From: Tuwongella immobilis | Lineage (GTDB): Bacteria > Planctomycetota > Planctomycetia > Gemmatales > Gemmataceae | DNA length: 64,000 bases | Direction of reading: 5' to 3' | Assembly: GCF_901538355.1 (NCBI RefSeq) | Contig: NZ_LR593887.1 | Coordinates: 2,332,920 to 2,396,919 of the forward strand | Part shown: positions 1-9,625 of the stretch, in pieces | Layout: the number at the start of each line of letters is the position of its first letter | Position numbering within the stretch: position 1 is the first letter of the stretch | Notes under the pieces: model-generated | Databases searched by the model: none | What the model was told of the DNA's origin: nothing | Seen by the model: only the letters and a program-made list of their open reading frames with translations | Translations under genes and position numbers: made by a program

Positions 1-2199
1 GTTCCGACGATTCCCAATGCCTCGCCCGATCGCCCGATTCGCACGCCGATTGACGCATTTTTGGCCGCGAAATTGGCTCAATTCGGGCACGGGTTTGCAC
101 CCGAGGCCGATCGCGTGACGTTGATCCGTCGGTTGACCTACGATTTGATTGGCCTCCCACCGACGCCTGAAGAGGTGCAGGCGTTCGTAACCGATGCAGC
201 GCCAAATGCTTACGAAAAAGTCGTCGATCGGCTGCTGGCATCGCCCCACTATGGCGAACGCTGGGCGCGGCACTGGCTGGATGTGGCCGGGTACGCGGAA
301 TCGGAAGGGGGCGTTGGCCTCGATCGGCTCCGACCGGTGGCCTACAAGTATCGGGACTACGTGATCCGATCCTTCAATGCCGACAAGCCTTACGATCAAT
401 TCGTGCGGGAGCAATTGGCGGGGGATGAGCTGAATCCCACTCCGAATTTGACGGATCCAAAGACGATCGATCAATTGACGGCGACTGGTTTTCTGCGAAT
501 GGCCCCGGATTTGACCGAAGGTTCCAATGTGCTGGCGGATCGCAATCAGGCGGTGGCGGAATCGCTGAAGGTGGTTGGAACGGCAATTTTGGGCCTAACC
601 GTTGGCTGTGCCCAATGCCACGACCATCGCTATGATCCCATTTCGATCGATGATTATTACCGATTTCGGGCGATTTTCGACCCGATGTACAACCTCAAGA
701 CGTGGAAGAAGCCGTCGCAGCGTCTGTTGGATGTGACCACGAAGGAAGCGCGGGCCAAAGCTGCCGAGATTGAAGCGGTCGCAAGTCAACGCACCAAAGC
801 GATTTACGACAAAGTCATGGCTCGCGCCAAGGAAATCCAGCAGGCGGAACTCGCCAAGTTGGAAGCCGTCGAACGCAAACGAGTCGAAGATGCCCTCGCT
901 TTGGAAGCGGCCAAACGCAGCAAAGAACAAGTGGCTCTGTTGGAGAAATATCCGAATATCAAAGAAGTGACGACAGTCGGCAACGCATTGGAGCTATACG
1001 ACCCGAAGACGCACCAGCAGTTGGAGAAAGAGCGAGCGGAGGTGGCCAAACTGCGAGAGACGAAGCCGCCCACCGAATATGTCATGATCCCCGCCGAGGC
1101 CGGTCAGCCGATCCCGGAAAGTGCGGTGATGTTCCGCGGTGATCCAGAGCAACCCAAGGCCAAAGTCGCGCCCGGCGAGTTGGAAGTGTTGGCGCAACAT
1201 GCTGCGGGATGGACACTTCCGGCGAAATCACCGAATCTGCCGACCTCGGGCCGTCGCTTGGCTTATGCCCAATATCTCACCAATGGCAAGCATCCGCTGA
1301 CCGCTCGAGTGATGGTCAATCGCATCTGGATGCATCATTTCGGGAAGGGGATTGTCGCCACGCCGAATGAATTTGGCATGAATGGCGATCGGCCCTCGCA
1401 TCCTGAATTGCTCGATTGGTTGGCCGACGACTTCGTTCGCAACGGCTGGCAGATCAAGCGGTTGCATCGGCTGATGGTTACCTCGACGGCGTATCGGCAG
1501 GTGGCGACTCGCACGCCGGAGTTGGATGCCATCGATCCTGATAATCGGCTGGTGGGGCGAATGTCCGTGCGGCGATTGGATGCCGAATCGGTGCGGGATT
1601 CGCTGCTGGCGACCACCGGCAAACTCGATCGCACCATGTTTGGAAAGTCGATGCCGGTGACCGAAGACCTGGATGGTCGCGGCGTATTCGGCATCCGCGA
1701 AGTCAATATCTTCGGCAAGCCGTATGGCCCGATGACGAAAGTGCCCGAGGCCGAGACGTGGCGACGCAGTATCTATGTGCAAGCGTCGCGGTCGATGGTG
1801 CTTTCGATGCTGGATACGTTCGATTTGCCCGTGATGTCGCCCAATTGCGATCAGCGGCGCACCACAAATGTTCCGCCGCAATCGCTGCTCATGCTGAATG
1901 ATGCGGATGTCGTCAAAGCGTCGGAATGGCTTGGCGAACGAGTGACGAAGGAACATCCGGGAAAGCTCGACCTTCAGATTGATCGGCTGGCGAAGTTGCT
2001 GTTTGGGGCCGCGCCAACGGCGGAAGAATCGCAATTGTATCGCAGCTTTGTCGAACAACAGACGGCCTATTTTTCGGCGAATGGAACGCCGCAGTGGCTG
2101 GCCAAAGTGAAGAAGTCGCCTGCGGTGGCCCGGAATCGCGCGTTGGCCCTGCTCGCACAGACGCTGATTTCGTCGAATCGATTTTTGTACGTGGACTAA
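1..2199 (+). CDS. DUF1549/DUF1553 planctomycete cytochrome-associated protein (5' partial)
   Basis: The frame is open from base 1, so the gene begins upstream of the window and its N-terminus, where this family normally carries a signal peptide and a c-type cytochrome domain, is not visible. Residues about 15-220 match DUF1549 (PSCyt2): the IDAFLAAKL start of the domain, an IRRLTYDLIGLPPTPEEV segment, and a CAQCH motif at residues 203-207 followed by DHRYDP. A charged, probably coiled linker (about 240-330) leads to DUF1553 (PSD1, about 400-690), with RMSVRRLDAESVRDSLL and QSLLMLND signatures. The next gene (DUF1501) follows after 23 bases, the usual partner. The family is envelope-located and of unproven function; a role in redox-linked polysaccharide breakdown is often proposed but is inference. 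Confidence 0.93.
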   Translation, partial: VPTIPNASPDRPIRTPIDAFLAAKLAQFGHGFAPEADRVTLIRRLTYDLIGLPPTPEEVQAFVTDAAPNAYEKVVDRLLASPHYGERWARHWLDVAGYAESEGGVGLDRLRPVAYKYRDYVIRSFNADKPYDQFVREQLAGDELNPTPNLTDPKTIDQLTATGFLRMAPDLTEGSNVLADRNQAVAESLKVVGTAILGLTVGCAQCHDHRYDPISIDDYYRFRAIFDPMYNLKTWKKPSQRLLDVTTKEARAKAAEIEAVASQRTKAIYDKVMARAKEIQQAELAKLEAVERKRVEDALALEAAKRSKEQVALLEKYPNIKEVTTVGNALELYDPKTHQQLEKERAEVAKLRETKPPTEYVMIPAEAGQPIPESAVMFRGDPEQPKAKVAPGELEVLAQHAAGWTLPAKSPNLPTSGRRLAYAQYLTNGKHPLTARVMVNRIWMHHFGKGIVATPNEFGMNGDRPSHPELLDWLADDFVRNGWQIKRLHRLMVTSTAYRQVATRTPELDAIDPDNRLVGRMSVRRLDAESVRDSLLATTGKLDRTMFGKSMPVTEDLDGRGVFGIREVNIFGKPYGPMTKVPEAETWRRSIYVQASRSMVLSMLDTFDLPVMSPNCDQRRTTNVPPQSLLMLNDADVVKASEWLGERVTKEHPGKLDLQIDRLAKLLFGAAPTAEESQLYRSFVEQQTAYFSANGTPQWLAKVKKSPAVARNRALALLAQTLISSNRFLYVD

Positions 2200-2222
2200 C
2201 CGACCCGAATGGAGGGGATGAG

Positions 2223-3656
2223 ATGATCTGCTCGCGTCGTCATTTTCTGCACGGGTCGGCATTTTCGCTCGGAAGCGTCGCGCTGCCGTGGTTGCTGCAA
2301 CAAGATGGGGTAATTGCGGCCCCTGCGAAGCCGGAGTTGGAACCGCAGCAGTTCGATTTGCTGCCCAAGCCGCCGCACCATCCGCCTCAAGCAAAGGCGA
2401 TGATCTCATTGTTCATGTTTGGTGGTCCATCGCATATCGATTTGTTCGATCCGAAGCCGGAATTGGACAAACGCGATGGTCAGACATATCCCGGAAAGTT
2501 GAAGTTCGACAACGTCGCGCAGGCCACCAGCAAAATCATGGCGGCGCCGTGGAAGTTCCGCAAGCATGGCGAATGCGGGATGGATTTGTCCGAATTGCTG
2601 CCGCATTTGGGGACGATCGCGGACAAAATCACCTTGATTCGATCAATGCACACGGGTGTGAATAATCACATCCCGTCGATGTATGCCCTGAATACCGGCG
2701 TTGGTGTGGCCGGGCGACCGTCGCTGGGGAGTTGGCTGTTGCATGCGCTGGGCAGCGAAACGCAGAATCTTCCAGCATATGTCGCTCTGACGCATCCGAG
2801 TGGGTTGCCGCTGGTGGGGGGCGAGAACTGGACCAACGGCTGGCTTCCGTCGATTTACCAGGGGACGATGGCCCGACCGACCGAGCCGCGGATTCTCAAT
2901 CTCGATCCGCCGCCGCATCTGCGGGGCACGCCGCAAGAACGCCAGCTCGATTTACTCAAGACATTGAATCAGAAGCACTTGCAGCAGCATCCCGGCGAAA
3001 ATGACCTGTCTGCCCGCATTGCCAATTATGAGTTGGCGGCGCGGATGCAACTGGCGGCCAAAGATGCCTTCGACATTAGCCGTGAATCGCGGGCCGTGCA
3101 GCGGCTCTATGGCATCGATAATCCCGTCACCAAAGACTACGGCACGCGCTGCCTGATTGCGCGTCGGTTGGTGGAACGCGGCGTGCGCTTCATTCAGATT
3201 TTCAATGTTGGCCAATCGTGGGATCAACACGGGGCGTTGTTCCAAGAATTGCCGCGACTCTGTCGGGAAGTCGATCAGCCGGCCGCCGCCTTGGTCAAGG
3301 ATCTCGAGGCACGCGGGCTGTTGGATTCCACGGTGGTGCATTGGGGCGGCGAAATGGGACGCTTGCCGGTGGTGCAGGGAACGCCCACGAAGGAGCAAGC
3401 GGGCCGCGACCACAACACCTACGGATTCTCGGTTTGGGCTGCGGGCGGTGGCTTCAAACGGGGGCACATCCACGGCGCAACCGACGAATTCGGCTCCGCC
3501 GCCGTCACCGACATCGTTACCCATCACGATTGGCTGGCGACGCTGTTGCATCTCTTCGGGGTTGATCCGAAGCGGTTGGTATTCAAACGCAATAACCGGG
3601 AATTGACTCTGATCGAGAACTCCAGCGCCAAGCCCGTGACTGGCCTGTTGGCCTGA
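2223..3656 (+). CDS. DUF1501 domain protein, Tat-exported
   Basis: A 477-residue protein starting at an ATG preceded by GGAGG 7 bases upstream. The N-terminus has a twin-arginine signal: RR at residues 5-6, then a hydrophobic stretch ending near residue 24. The body matches DUF1501, a family with an alkaline-phosphatase/sulfatase-like fold: SLFMFGGPSHIDLFDPKP near residue 65, GVRFIQIFNVGQSWDQHG, a WGGEMGR segment and RDHNTYGFSVWAAGGGFKRG near the C-terminus. An open frame extends upstream into the previous gene, but the ribosome-binding site and Tat signal decide for this start. It sits 23 bases after the DUF1549/DUF1553 gene, which is its standard partner in Planctomycetes, so the two are probably co-transcribed and act together in the periplasm. 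Substrate unknown. Confidence 0.92.
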   Translation: MICSRRHFLHGSAFSLGSVALPWLLQQDGVIAAPAKPELEPQQFDLLPKPPHHPPQAKAMISLFMFGGPSHIDLFDPKPELDKRDGQTYPGKLKFDNVAQATSKIMAAPWKFRKHGECGMDLSELLPHLGTIADKITLIRSMHTGVNNHIPSMYALNTGVGVAGRPSLGSWLLHALGSETQNLPAYVALTHPSGLPLVGGENWTNGWLPSIYQGTMARPTEPRILNLDPPPHLRGTPQERQLDLLKTLNQKHLQQHPGENDLSARIANYELAARMQLAAKDAFDISRESRAVQRLYGIDNPVTKDYGTRCLIARRLVERGVRFIQIFNVGQSWDQHGALFQELPRLCREVDQPAAALVKDLEARGLLDSTVVHWGGEMGRLPVVQGTPTKEQAGRDHNTYGFSVWAAGGGFKRGHIHGATDEFGSAAVTDIVTHHDWLATLLHLFGVDPKRLVFKRNNRELTLIENSSAKPVTGLLA

Positions 3657-3826
3657 GTGCTTCCCGATGATGAGACCGAGATCGAATTTTCACTATCCGG
3701 AATTGTGCTAACCTCTGATGGGTAAACAGTTTCGGATGGTGAAATGGTCTGCCATTTTTGCGAAAAAACTTCTCGAGTTGGGCGAAAATCCCAAGGGTTT
3801 CGCTAGCACGCATTCCGATCCGAACG

Positions 3827-3832
3827 TATAAT
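3827..3832 (+). promoter_or_regulatory. Candidate -10 box upstream of the DUF1592-family gene
   Basis: A perfect TATAAT lies 64 bases before the chosen ATG, in a 240-base intergenic region. No good -35 hexamer sits 16-18 bases upstream (TAGCAC or CTAGCA are poor), so it may be an extended or activator-dependent promoter. It suggests that the second cytochrome/Tat pair has its own promoter. The rest of the intergenic region shows nothing else I can interpret. Confidence 0.4.
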
Positions 3833-3896
3833 ACTGTTGCTGCCAATCGCTCTCCCCGATTCTGCCGAACGATTCCACTTTTTTGGAACGGTGTTT

Positions 3897-6218
3897 ATGC
3901 GTCGGATGATGCTATCCCTTGGCACGCTTCTCTTGAGCGTTCCGATCTGCAATGCGGCTGAAACCGCCGTGCCTGCGGATCTCGCACGCGACGGGCTGAA
4001 GTTTGTGCAACAGTATTGTATGAGTTGTCACAACGACAAAGCACGCAAGGCCGATCTGAGCCTCGAACCGGATCGAGATGAGGCAGCAATTCTGCGAAAT
4101 CGCAAAGTTTGGCAGAATGTTCTCGATCAAGTCCAGTCCGGGGCGATGCCCCCGAGTAATCGTCCACAACCGAAAATTCACGAAACCGAAGCGTTTGTGA
4201 AATCGATCCGAGGGGTGTTTGATCGCTACGATCGCAACGCACCACCCGATCCCGGTCGCGTGACGGTGCGTCGGCTCAATCGCACCGAATATCGCAACAC
4301 GGTCCGCGATCTGTTGGATGCGGATTTTGACCCCACCGAAAATTTCCCGGCCGACGATATCGGGCACGGCTTTGACAACATTGGCGATGTGCTGACGGTG
4401 TCGCCGGTGCTGATGGAGCGGTATCTGGCGGCGGCGGAATCGGTGCTGGATCGGGCCATTCTCGTCAATCCGCCCAAGCCCAGTCATCGGCAACAATGGG
4501 CACCCTATACCGAACCGGCGGGCGGCGGCGGGCCGAAGTTGGTCGATGGTTTCCGCGTGCTGACCGACCCGAAATCGCCGGTGAACACGCCGTTCTCCAG
4601 CGCGTTGCCCGGTGAATTCCTTTTCAAGGCAAGGGTTTACGGCGAATCATCCGATGCGACGCCGGTTCGAGTGGCAATGCTGATTAACGGCAAAGAATAC
4701 CGTCAATTGGATGTGAAGGCGACCAAAGCCAAACCAGAAGAAATCGAACTCAAAGCGGAACTCCCCGCCGGTGAATATCGCGTCGCCATTGGAATTTTGA
4801 ACCCCGGCGACGACAAAGTCAAACGCTCGGTCATGATTCAGTGGCTGAGTCTGACTGGTCCGATGGACATGCGACCGTTGGCGCAACGCAAACTCCTGGC
4901 GGTCACACCGGGGCGATCACAACGGGAACAGACCATCGACGTGATGACTCGCTTTCTGCGGAGGGCGTATCGTCGTCCACCGACCATCGAGGAAATCAAT
5001 CGCTCGGTGGAACTGGTGGAGGCGGTGGTTGCGGAGAAGGAACCATGGGTGGCTGGCATCAAACTGGCGATGCAGGCCGCGCTGGTTTCTCCCAAGTTCC
5101 TGTTCCGATTGGAGTTAGATGATCGGGCGGATTCCAAGACCCCATCGAAATTGGACGAATTCGCGCTGGCATCGCGGCTGTCGTATTTCCTCTGGGCGAG
5201 TATGCCAGATGACGAACTGCTGACGTTGGCCGAGAAGGGGCAGCTCTCGGCGAGTCTGGATGCGCAGGTGAATCGGATGCTGGCCGATCCCCGTTCGGAA
5301 TCGCTGGTCGAGAATTTCGCGCTGCAATGGCTGCAACTCCAACGGATTGCAACCTTTCAAGCCGACCAAAAGCTGTTCCCGCATTTTTCCGATGAACTGC
5401 GGAAGTCGATGCTGAAAGAGACGCAACTGTTTGTGCAGGCGATCTTTCGGGAAAATCGCAGTGTCTTGGAACTGATCGACAGCGACTTTACGTTCTTGAA
5501 CGAAAAACTGTCATATCATTATGGCATTGAAGATACGATGGGCAACCGATTCGGCCAAAAGGAGAAGAAGCCGGGTGGCCAACGGATCAAGGGGGAGGAA
5601 TTCGTTCGCGTGAAATTGCAGCCGGAAGCGAGTCGGGGCGGCCTGTTGACGATGGCCAGCGTGCTGAGCGTGACCTCGAATCCGACGCGAACCAGTCCGG
5701 TGAAGCGCGGTCGCTGGGTGCTGGAGCAAATCCTGGGGACACCGCCGCCACCCGCGCCGCCGGATGTACCGGAACTTCAAGAAGGGAAACAGCTTACGGG
5801 GACGCTGCGTCAGCGGATGGAACAACACCGGGCGAATCCGAGTTGTGCCGGTTGCCATGCCCGCATGGACCCGCTGGGATTTGCCTTCGAGAATTTCGAT
5901 GCGACGGGGAAATACCGTTGGCAAGATGAAGGGCAGAATATCGATTCGTCGGGAGTGCTGCCGGATGGCCGCAAGTTCCAGGGGCCAAACGAGTTGAAGA
6001 AGATTTTGCTGGCCCAGCGCGAGCTGATCGTTCGCAATCTCGTTAGCAAGATGTTGACCTATGCGTTGGGTCGCGGCGTGGAATATTACGACAAGCCTGC
6101 GATGGATCGAATTGTGGCGGCGATGGGCAAGGAACAGGATTCGGTTCACGCGATGATCCGCGCGATCGTGCAAAGTGAGCCATTTCGAATGCGTCGCGGA
6201 AGGGGGCAAGGCGAATGA
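3897..6218 (+). CDS. DUF1592/DUF1588-family cytochrome c-domain protein
   Basis: A 773-residue exported protein. Residues 1-22 form a Sec signal peptide (MRRMMLSLGTLLLSVPICNA). A c-type haem site CMSCH is at residues 41-45, typical of the PSCyt1-like domain. It is followed by DUF1587 (VTVRRLNRTEYRNTVRDLL, about 120-185), a beta-rich insert with a carbohydrate-binding-module look (about 230-320), DUF1595 (about 345-405), DUF1592 (about 415-545), DUF1588 (about 575-675, with a second CxxCH at residues 650-654 and RMDPLGFAFENFD), and DUF1585 (about 690-765). This is the full domain order usual for the family. The frame is open further upstream, but the signal peptide and GGAA ribosome site favour this ATG. 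The stop overlaps the start of the DUF1552 gene by four bases (ATGA). Confidence 0.93.
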   Translation: MRRMMLSLGTLLLSVPICNAAETAVPADLARDGLKFVQQYCMSCHNDKARKADLSLEPDRDEAAILRNRKVWQNVLDQVQSGAMPPSNRPQPKIHETEAFVKSIRGVFDRYDRNAPPDPGRVTVRRLNRTEYRNTVRDLLDADFDPTENFPADDIGHGFDNIGDVLTVSPVLMERYLAAAESVLDRAILVNPPKPSHRQQWAPYTEPAGGGGPKLVDGFRVLTDPKSPVNTPFSSALPGEFLFKARVYGESSDATPVRVAMLINGKEYRQLDVKATKAKPEEIELKAELPAGEYRVAIGILNPGDDKVKRSVMIQWLSLTGPMDMRPLAQRKLLAVTPGRSQREQTIDVMTRFLRRAYRRPPTIEEINRSVELVEAVVAEKEPWVAGIKLAMQAALVSPKFLFRLELDDRADSKTPSKLDEFALASRLSYFLWASMPDDELLTLAEKGQLSASLDAQVNRMLADPRSESLVENFALQWLQLQRIATFQADQKLFPHFSDELRKSMLKETQLFVQAIFRENRSVLELIDSDFTFLNEKLSYHYGIEDTMGNRFGQKEKKPGGQRIKGEEFVRVKLQPEASRGGLLTMASVLSVTSNPTRTSPVKRGRWVLEQILGTPPPPAPPDVPELQEGKQLTGTLRQRMEQHRANPSCAGCHARMDPLGFAFENFDATGKYRWQDEGQNIDSSGVLPDGRKFQGPNELKKILLAQRELIVRNLVSKMLTYALGRGVEYYDKPAMDRIVAAMGKEQDSVHAMIRAIVQSEPFRMRRGRGQGE

Positions 6219-7552
6219 GTGCAACCAATCTATCTCGTCGGACGGCACTGCGTGGGATGACCGCCGCGATTGCCTTGCCGTGGCTGGAAGCCATGGGGCC
6301 GCTCACGAGTTGGGCCGCCGATAGCAAACCCAGCTCGCAAGCACCGAATCGCATGGCGTTTTTGTATGTTCCCAACGGCGTCAATATGGCCGATTGGACG
6401 CCGAGCGCGGAAGGGAAACTCGGCGATCTGCCGGCGATTTTGCAGCCGTTGGCATCGATGAAAGACGATTTCTCCGTCCTGACCGGCCTGACGGCGGATA
6501 AAGCGCGGCCGCACGGCGATGGGGGCGGGGACCACGCACGGGCGTTGTCCGCGTTCTTGACCGGTGCCCAACCGCGAAAGACGGACGGCACCGATATTCG
6601 CGCCGGGATCTCCGTCGATCAAGTGGCCGCCGCCCAAATCGGCGACCGCACTCGGATGCCGTCGCTGGAAATCGGCACCGAAGCGGGGTCGATGGCTGGG
6701 AACTGCGATTCGGGCTACTCGTGCGTGTATAGCTCAACGATGTCGTGGCGGTCGGCGACTCAGCCGTTGCCGAAGGAAGTGAATCCCAAGCTCGTGTTTG
6801 AGCGGATGTTCGGCAGTGTGCCAGACACCGAGCGGGCCAAGCGCGACAAGCTCCGCAAGAGCGTGCTGGACTTCGTGCGAGCCGAATCCAAAGATCTTTC
6901 CGGCAAGCTGAGCAGCAACGATCAACGCAAACTGGATGAATACTTCACGGCGATCCGCGATATTGAAGTTCGCATCCAGAAATCGGCGACCCTGCCGCCG
7001 GTGAAGACGCCGACAAATGTGACGATCACCGGCATCCCCGCCGATTACGAGCAGCACATTCGCCTGATGGCCGACTTGATGGTGCTGGCATTCCAAGCCG
7101 ACATCACCCGCGTGATGACGTTCGTGTTGGCGAACGAAGGCAGCAACAAGGCGTATCCCTTCGCCGGCGTTCGGGAAGGGCACCATGACCTGTCCCACCA
7201 CGGCAACGATCCGGCGAAGAAGCAGAAGATCCGCGACATTAACATCTTCCACACCAAGCAGTTAGCGTATCTGCTGACAAAACTGAAATCGGTGAAGGAA
7301 GGCGACGGCACGCTGTTGGATCACTGCATGTTGGTCTACGGTAGCGGAAATTCGGACGGCAATGCCCACAACCACGAAGACCTGCCGATTCTGCTGGCGG
7401 GGCATGGCTGCGGGACGATTCGCCAGGGCCGACATGTTCGCTACGCCAAGGAAACGCCGCTGAATAATCTCTGGGTGAGCATGCTGGAACGAGTCGATGC
7501 CAAGGTTGCCCAGTTGGGTGATTCCACGGGTTCGCTCCCGAATTTGGCATAA
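6215..7552 (+). CDS. DUF1552 domain protein, Tat-exported
   Basis: A 445-residue protein with a twin-arginine signal (SRRTALRGM, arginines 8-9, then TAAIALPWLEAM). The body matches DUF1552: RMAFLYVPNGVNMADWTP at about residue 47, GDHARALSAFLTG, SLEIGTEAG, CDSGYSCVYSSTMSWRS, and the C-terminal HNHEDLPILLAGHGCGTIRQGRH. DUF1552 proteins are the fixed partner of DUF1592/DUF1588 cytochromes, and here translation is coupled by an ATGA overlap. Fold and role resemble those of DUF1501 (sulfatase/phosphatase-like), but no activity is proven. The gene ends 35 bases before a strong intrinsic terminator, which closes this unit. Confidence 0.93.
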   Translation: MSATNLSRRTALRGMTAAIALPWLEAMGPLTSWAADSKPSSQAPNRMAFLYVPNGVNMADWTPSAEGKLGDLPAILQPLASMKDDFSVLTGLTADKARPHGDGGGDHARALSAFLTGAQPRKTDGTDIRAGISVDQVAAAQIGDRTRMPSLEIGTEAGSMAGNCDSGYSCVYSSTMSWRSATQPLPKEVNPKLVFERMFGSVPDTERAKRDKLRKSVLDFVRAESKDLSGKLSSNDQRKLDEYFTAIRDIEVRIQKSATLPPVKTPTNVTITGIPADYEQHIRLMADLMVLAFQADITRVMTFVLANEGSNKAYPFAGVREGHHDLSHHGNDPAKKQKIRDINIFHTKQLAYLLTKLKSVKEGDGTLLDHCMLVYGSGNSDGNAHNHEDLPILLAGHGCGTIRQGRHVRYAKETPLNNLWVSMLERVDAKVAQLGDSTGSLPNLA

Positions 7553-7581
7553 TCGTCTGGGTTGCGGTACAATCGACAGCC

Positions 7582-7620
7582 CCAGGAGCCGATTCCATCC
7601 GGGATCGGCTTCTGGCATTT
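7582..7620 (+). terminator. Intrinsic terminator after the DUF1552 gene
   Basis: Two 12-base arms (7582-7593 and 7604-7615) pair fully if one G-U pair is allowed, with a 10-base loop, followed by CATTTTT. It sits just before the ribosome-binding site of the next gene, so the downstream amidohydrolase must have its own promoter or rely on readthrough. Confidence 0.8.
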
Positions 7621-7633
7621 TTGGAGAGATTCC

Positions 7634-8485
7634 ATGATCGTCGATGTCCACAGCCATTTCTGGGAATATCCACGCGATTTCACGGCGGACTTCCGTGAGC
7701 AAGCCAAGCGTGCCAAAGCGGGCAAAGAAGTGGATCTCACGGTGCGCTATCATCACTATTGCGATGAGGCACCGGAGGATGTGATTACCATTGTCTTTGG
7801 CGGCAAAGCGAAATTAAGCGGCATTTGGGTGGATGATGCCCATGTGGCCGGGTATGTGAAACGTGCCCCCAAGCGACTCATTGGATTTCTATCGTTAGAT
7901 CCCACGCAACCGGGGTGGGAAGATGAAATGCGAATGGGACATCAGGAATGGAAGCTCAAAGGCATTAAATTGATGCCCATGTATGCCGGATTCCGACCCG
8001 ATGAACCGCGTTTGGCCCCGTTATGGGAATATGCCCAGCAGCACCAATTGCCCGTGTTATTACATACCGGGACGACCTTTATTCGGCAAGCACCGTTGGA
8101 ATGCACGTTGCCACGCCATTTAGATGCGGTTGCCATTCAATACCCCGATGTGAAAATCGTGATGGCCCACTTGGGACATCCGTATGAGGGGGAATGTGTG
8201 GCGGTCATTCGCAAGCACCCGAATGTCTACGCGGATCTGTCGGCGCTGTATTATCGTCCATTTCAACTGTATCAGTCGTTGATGTTAGTGCAAGAATATG
8301 GTGTGTGGGATAAGGTGTTATTCGGGACCGATTATCCATTCACGACAGTGAATGATACGATTGCTGGGCTGAAGAATCTCAATAAATTCACGCTCGGGAC
8401 ATCTCTGCCGCGGTTGGACAAAGACGCCATCGAGCGTGTGATTTATCGGGAAAGCCTGCCATTGTTGGGGTTAAAGCTGGGATAA
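7634..8485 (+). CDS. Amidohydrolase family protein (amidohydrolase_2, TIM barrel)
   Basis: A 283-residue protein. The start ATG is preceded by GGAGAG 5 bases upstream. The N-terminal MIVDVHSHFWEYP carries the HxH metal-binding pair of strand 1. GIKLMPMYAGFRPDEPRLAPLWEYAQQHQLPVLLHTGTTF supplies the strand-5 histidine, VKIVMAHLGHPYEGE the next histidine, and VLFGTDYPF the final aspartate. This is the pattern of the amidohydrolase_2 family (aminocarboxymuconate-semialdehyde decarboxylase-like and uronate-like hydrolases or decarboxylases). The substrate cannot be told from sequence. The protein looks cytoplasmic, with no signal peptide. It stands alone between a terminator and a convergent gene. 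Confidence 0.85.
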   Translation: MIVDVHSHFWEYPRDFTADFREQAKRAKAGKEVDLTVRYHHYCDEAPEDVITIVFGGKAKLSGIWVDDAHVAGYVKRAPKRLIGFLSLDPTQPGWEDEMRMGHQEWKLKGIKLMPMYAGFRPDEPRLAPLWEYAQQHQLPVLLHTGTTFIRQAPLECTLPRHLDAVAIQYPDVKIVMAHLGHPYEGECVAVIRKHPNVYADLSALYYRPFQLYQSLMLVQEYGVWDKVLFGTDYPFTTVNDTIAGLKNLNKFTLGTSLPRLDKDAIERVIYRESLPLLGLKLG

Positions 8486-8495
8486 TCCCAACGGA

Positions 8496-9596
8496 TTAGG
8501 TCTGGATTTCATCAAAGAGAATGAACGCGGGTGGGCCAAATAATAACGCTGGCAGCCAAGCCGCAAGGGTGGGAGCAATCACATCGACTTCTCCCAGGTG
8601 GCGACTGGCAAACAGCAGGCCGTAAAATCCCGCTGCCATTCCCAAGCACATCCCGGCAGAAATAAACATATTCCGATTCTGATCCCGCAGAATCAGCCCC
8701 AAACCGAATAACACCATCACAAACCCGATAAGTGGCCGCACCAATCGCATATGAAATTGCACGGCCAACGCGGGGGTTCGTTGCAGATCCGACCGCTGAA
8801 GGAGTTCATACAATTTCGAAGTTGCTGCCAAGGTATACCAGTTCTTGTTGCGGGTGATCGCATCAAAATCGACATCATTGGTGTGGACAAAGAATTTCCC
8901 CGGTTCCAACACTTCTAACAATTCGGGGTTATTCCAGTTGTCCAATTCCAACGGTGTGGCATGATTGAGCAGCCAGCCACCGGATAATCGCTCACCATTG
9001 GGCGGAATATATGCGGCTTCAGCTGCGGTAATGTGAATCATGCCGTTGGAGACCGTTTCGGGAATGGTCACATACATATAGCGCACAGTATAATCGCGGC
9101 GGACCGCAGCCATGCCTTCGATGTGAATTCCGTTGGGGTCAAACGCGCCGCGCACGCCGATTTGCTTGTCCCCTTGCGGATCATCGCGTGGGGCCATGAG
9201 TTGCTCGGCAATGTTGGGCATCAGGAATTCCTGATTCAACGATCCCAGGGCAATCATAAACCCGCAACCGATGAGAATCGGCCGCAACACGCGATGCGTG
9301 GAGATCCCTGCCGCCAACATGGGCAATAATTCGTTATTCCGTTGCAGCCAGGTGATGGTGAACACGGCTGCAAGGAGCACGATGGCTTCACAAATTCGGT
9401 CGAAAATCTGAATACTTTGATACAAATAATATTGGCCGATGCGGATCATCATGGCCACAAATCCCTGGCCCGACTGTGCGAAGTCGTCCAAGTTTGTGAA
9501 CATATCAATGATGATATACAGGCTGAGCAGACTCACGAAGCAGATCGCGTAGGCTCGCAGGTATGCCGTGAATAACAGCCGATCCAGGAGTGTCAT
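8496..9596 (-). CDS. LptF/LptG family (YjgP/YjgQ) lipopolysaccharide export permease
   Basis: A 366-residue membrane protein with the typical layout of this family. There is a cytoplasmic start MTLLDRLLFTAYLRAY, hydrophobic helices at about 12-32, 60-80 and 100-118, a large hydrophilic periplasmic part (about 130-280), then three C-terminal helices (about 285-360). The motif ITWLQRNNELLPMLAAGIS corresponds to the conserved coupling region of LptF/LptG that contacts the LptB ATPase. LptF and LptG normally work as a pair; only one is present here, so the partner must lie elsewhere. The gene is the last of a minus-strand group with a phosphatase and a secreted protein upstream, and it converges with the amidohydrolase gene 10 bases away. 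Confidence 0.85.
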   Translation of the reverse strand: MTLLDRLLFTAYLRAYAICFVSLLSLYIIIDMFTNLDDFAQSGQGFVAMMIRIGQYYLYQSIQIFDRICEAIVLLAAVFTITWLQRNNELLPMLAAGISTHRVLRPILIGCGFMIALGSLNQEFLMPNIAEQLMAPRDDPQGDKQIGVRGAFDPNGIHIEGMAAVRRDYTVRYMYVTIPETVSNGMIHITAAEAAYIPPNGERLSGGWLLNHATPLELDNWNNPELLEVLEPGKFFVHTNDVDFDAITRNKNWYTLAATSKLYELLQRSDLQRTPALAVQFHMRLVRPLIGFVMVLFGLGLILRDQNRNMFISAGMCLGMAAGFYGLLFASRHLGEVDVIAPTLAAWLPALLFGPPAFILFDEIQT

Positions 9597-9625
9597 GGAA
9601 TTTCGTCCTTACCTGGGGGCGTGAA

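Noticed and set aside
1228-2409. 393-codon open frame on the minus strand over the DUF1549/DUF1553 and DUF1501 genes
   Set aside because: His/Arg/Ile-rich shadow with no known domain, overlapping two confirmed genes.
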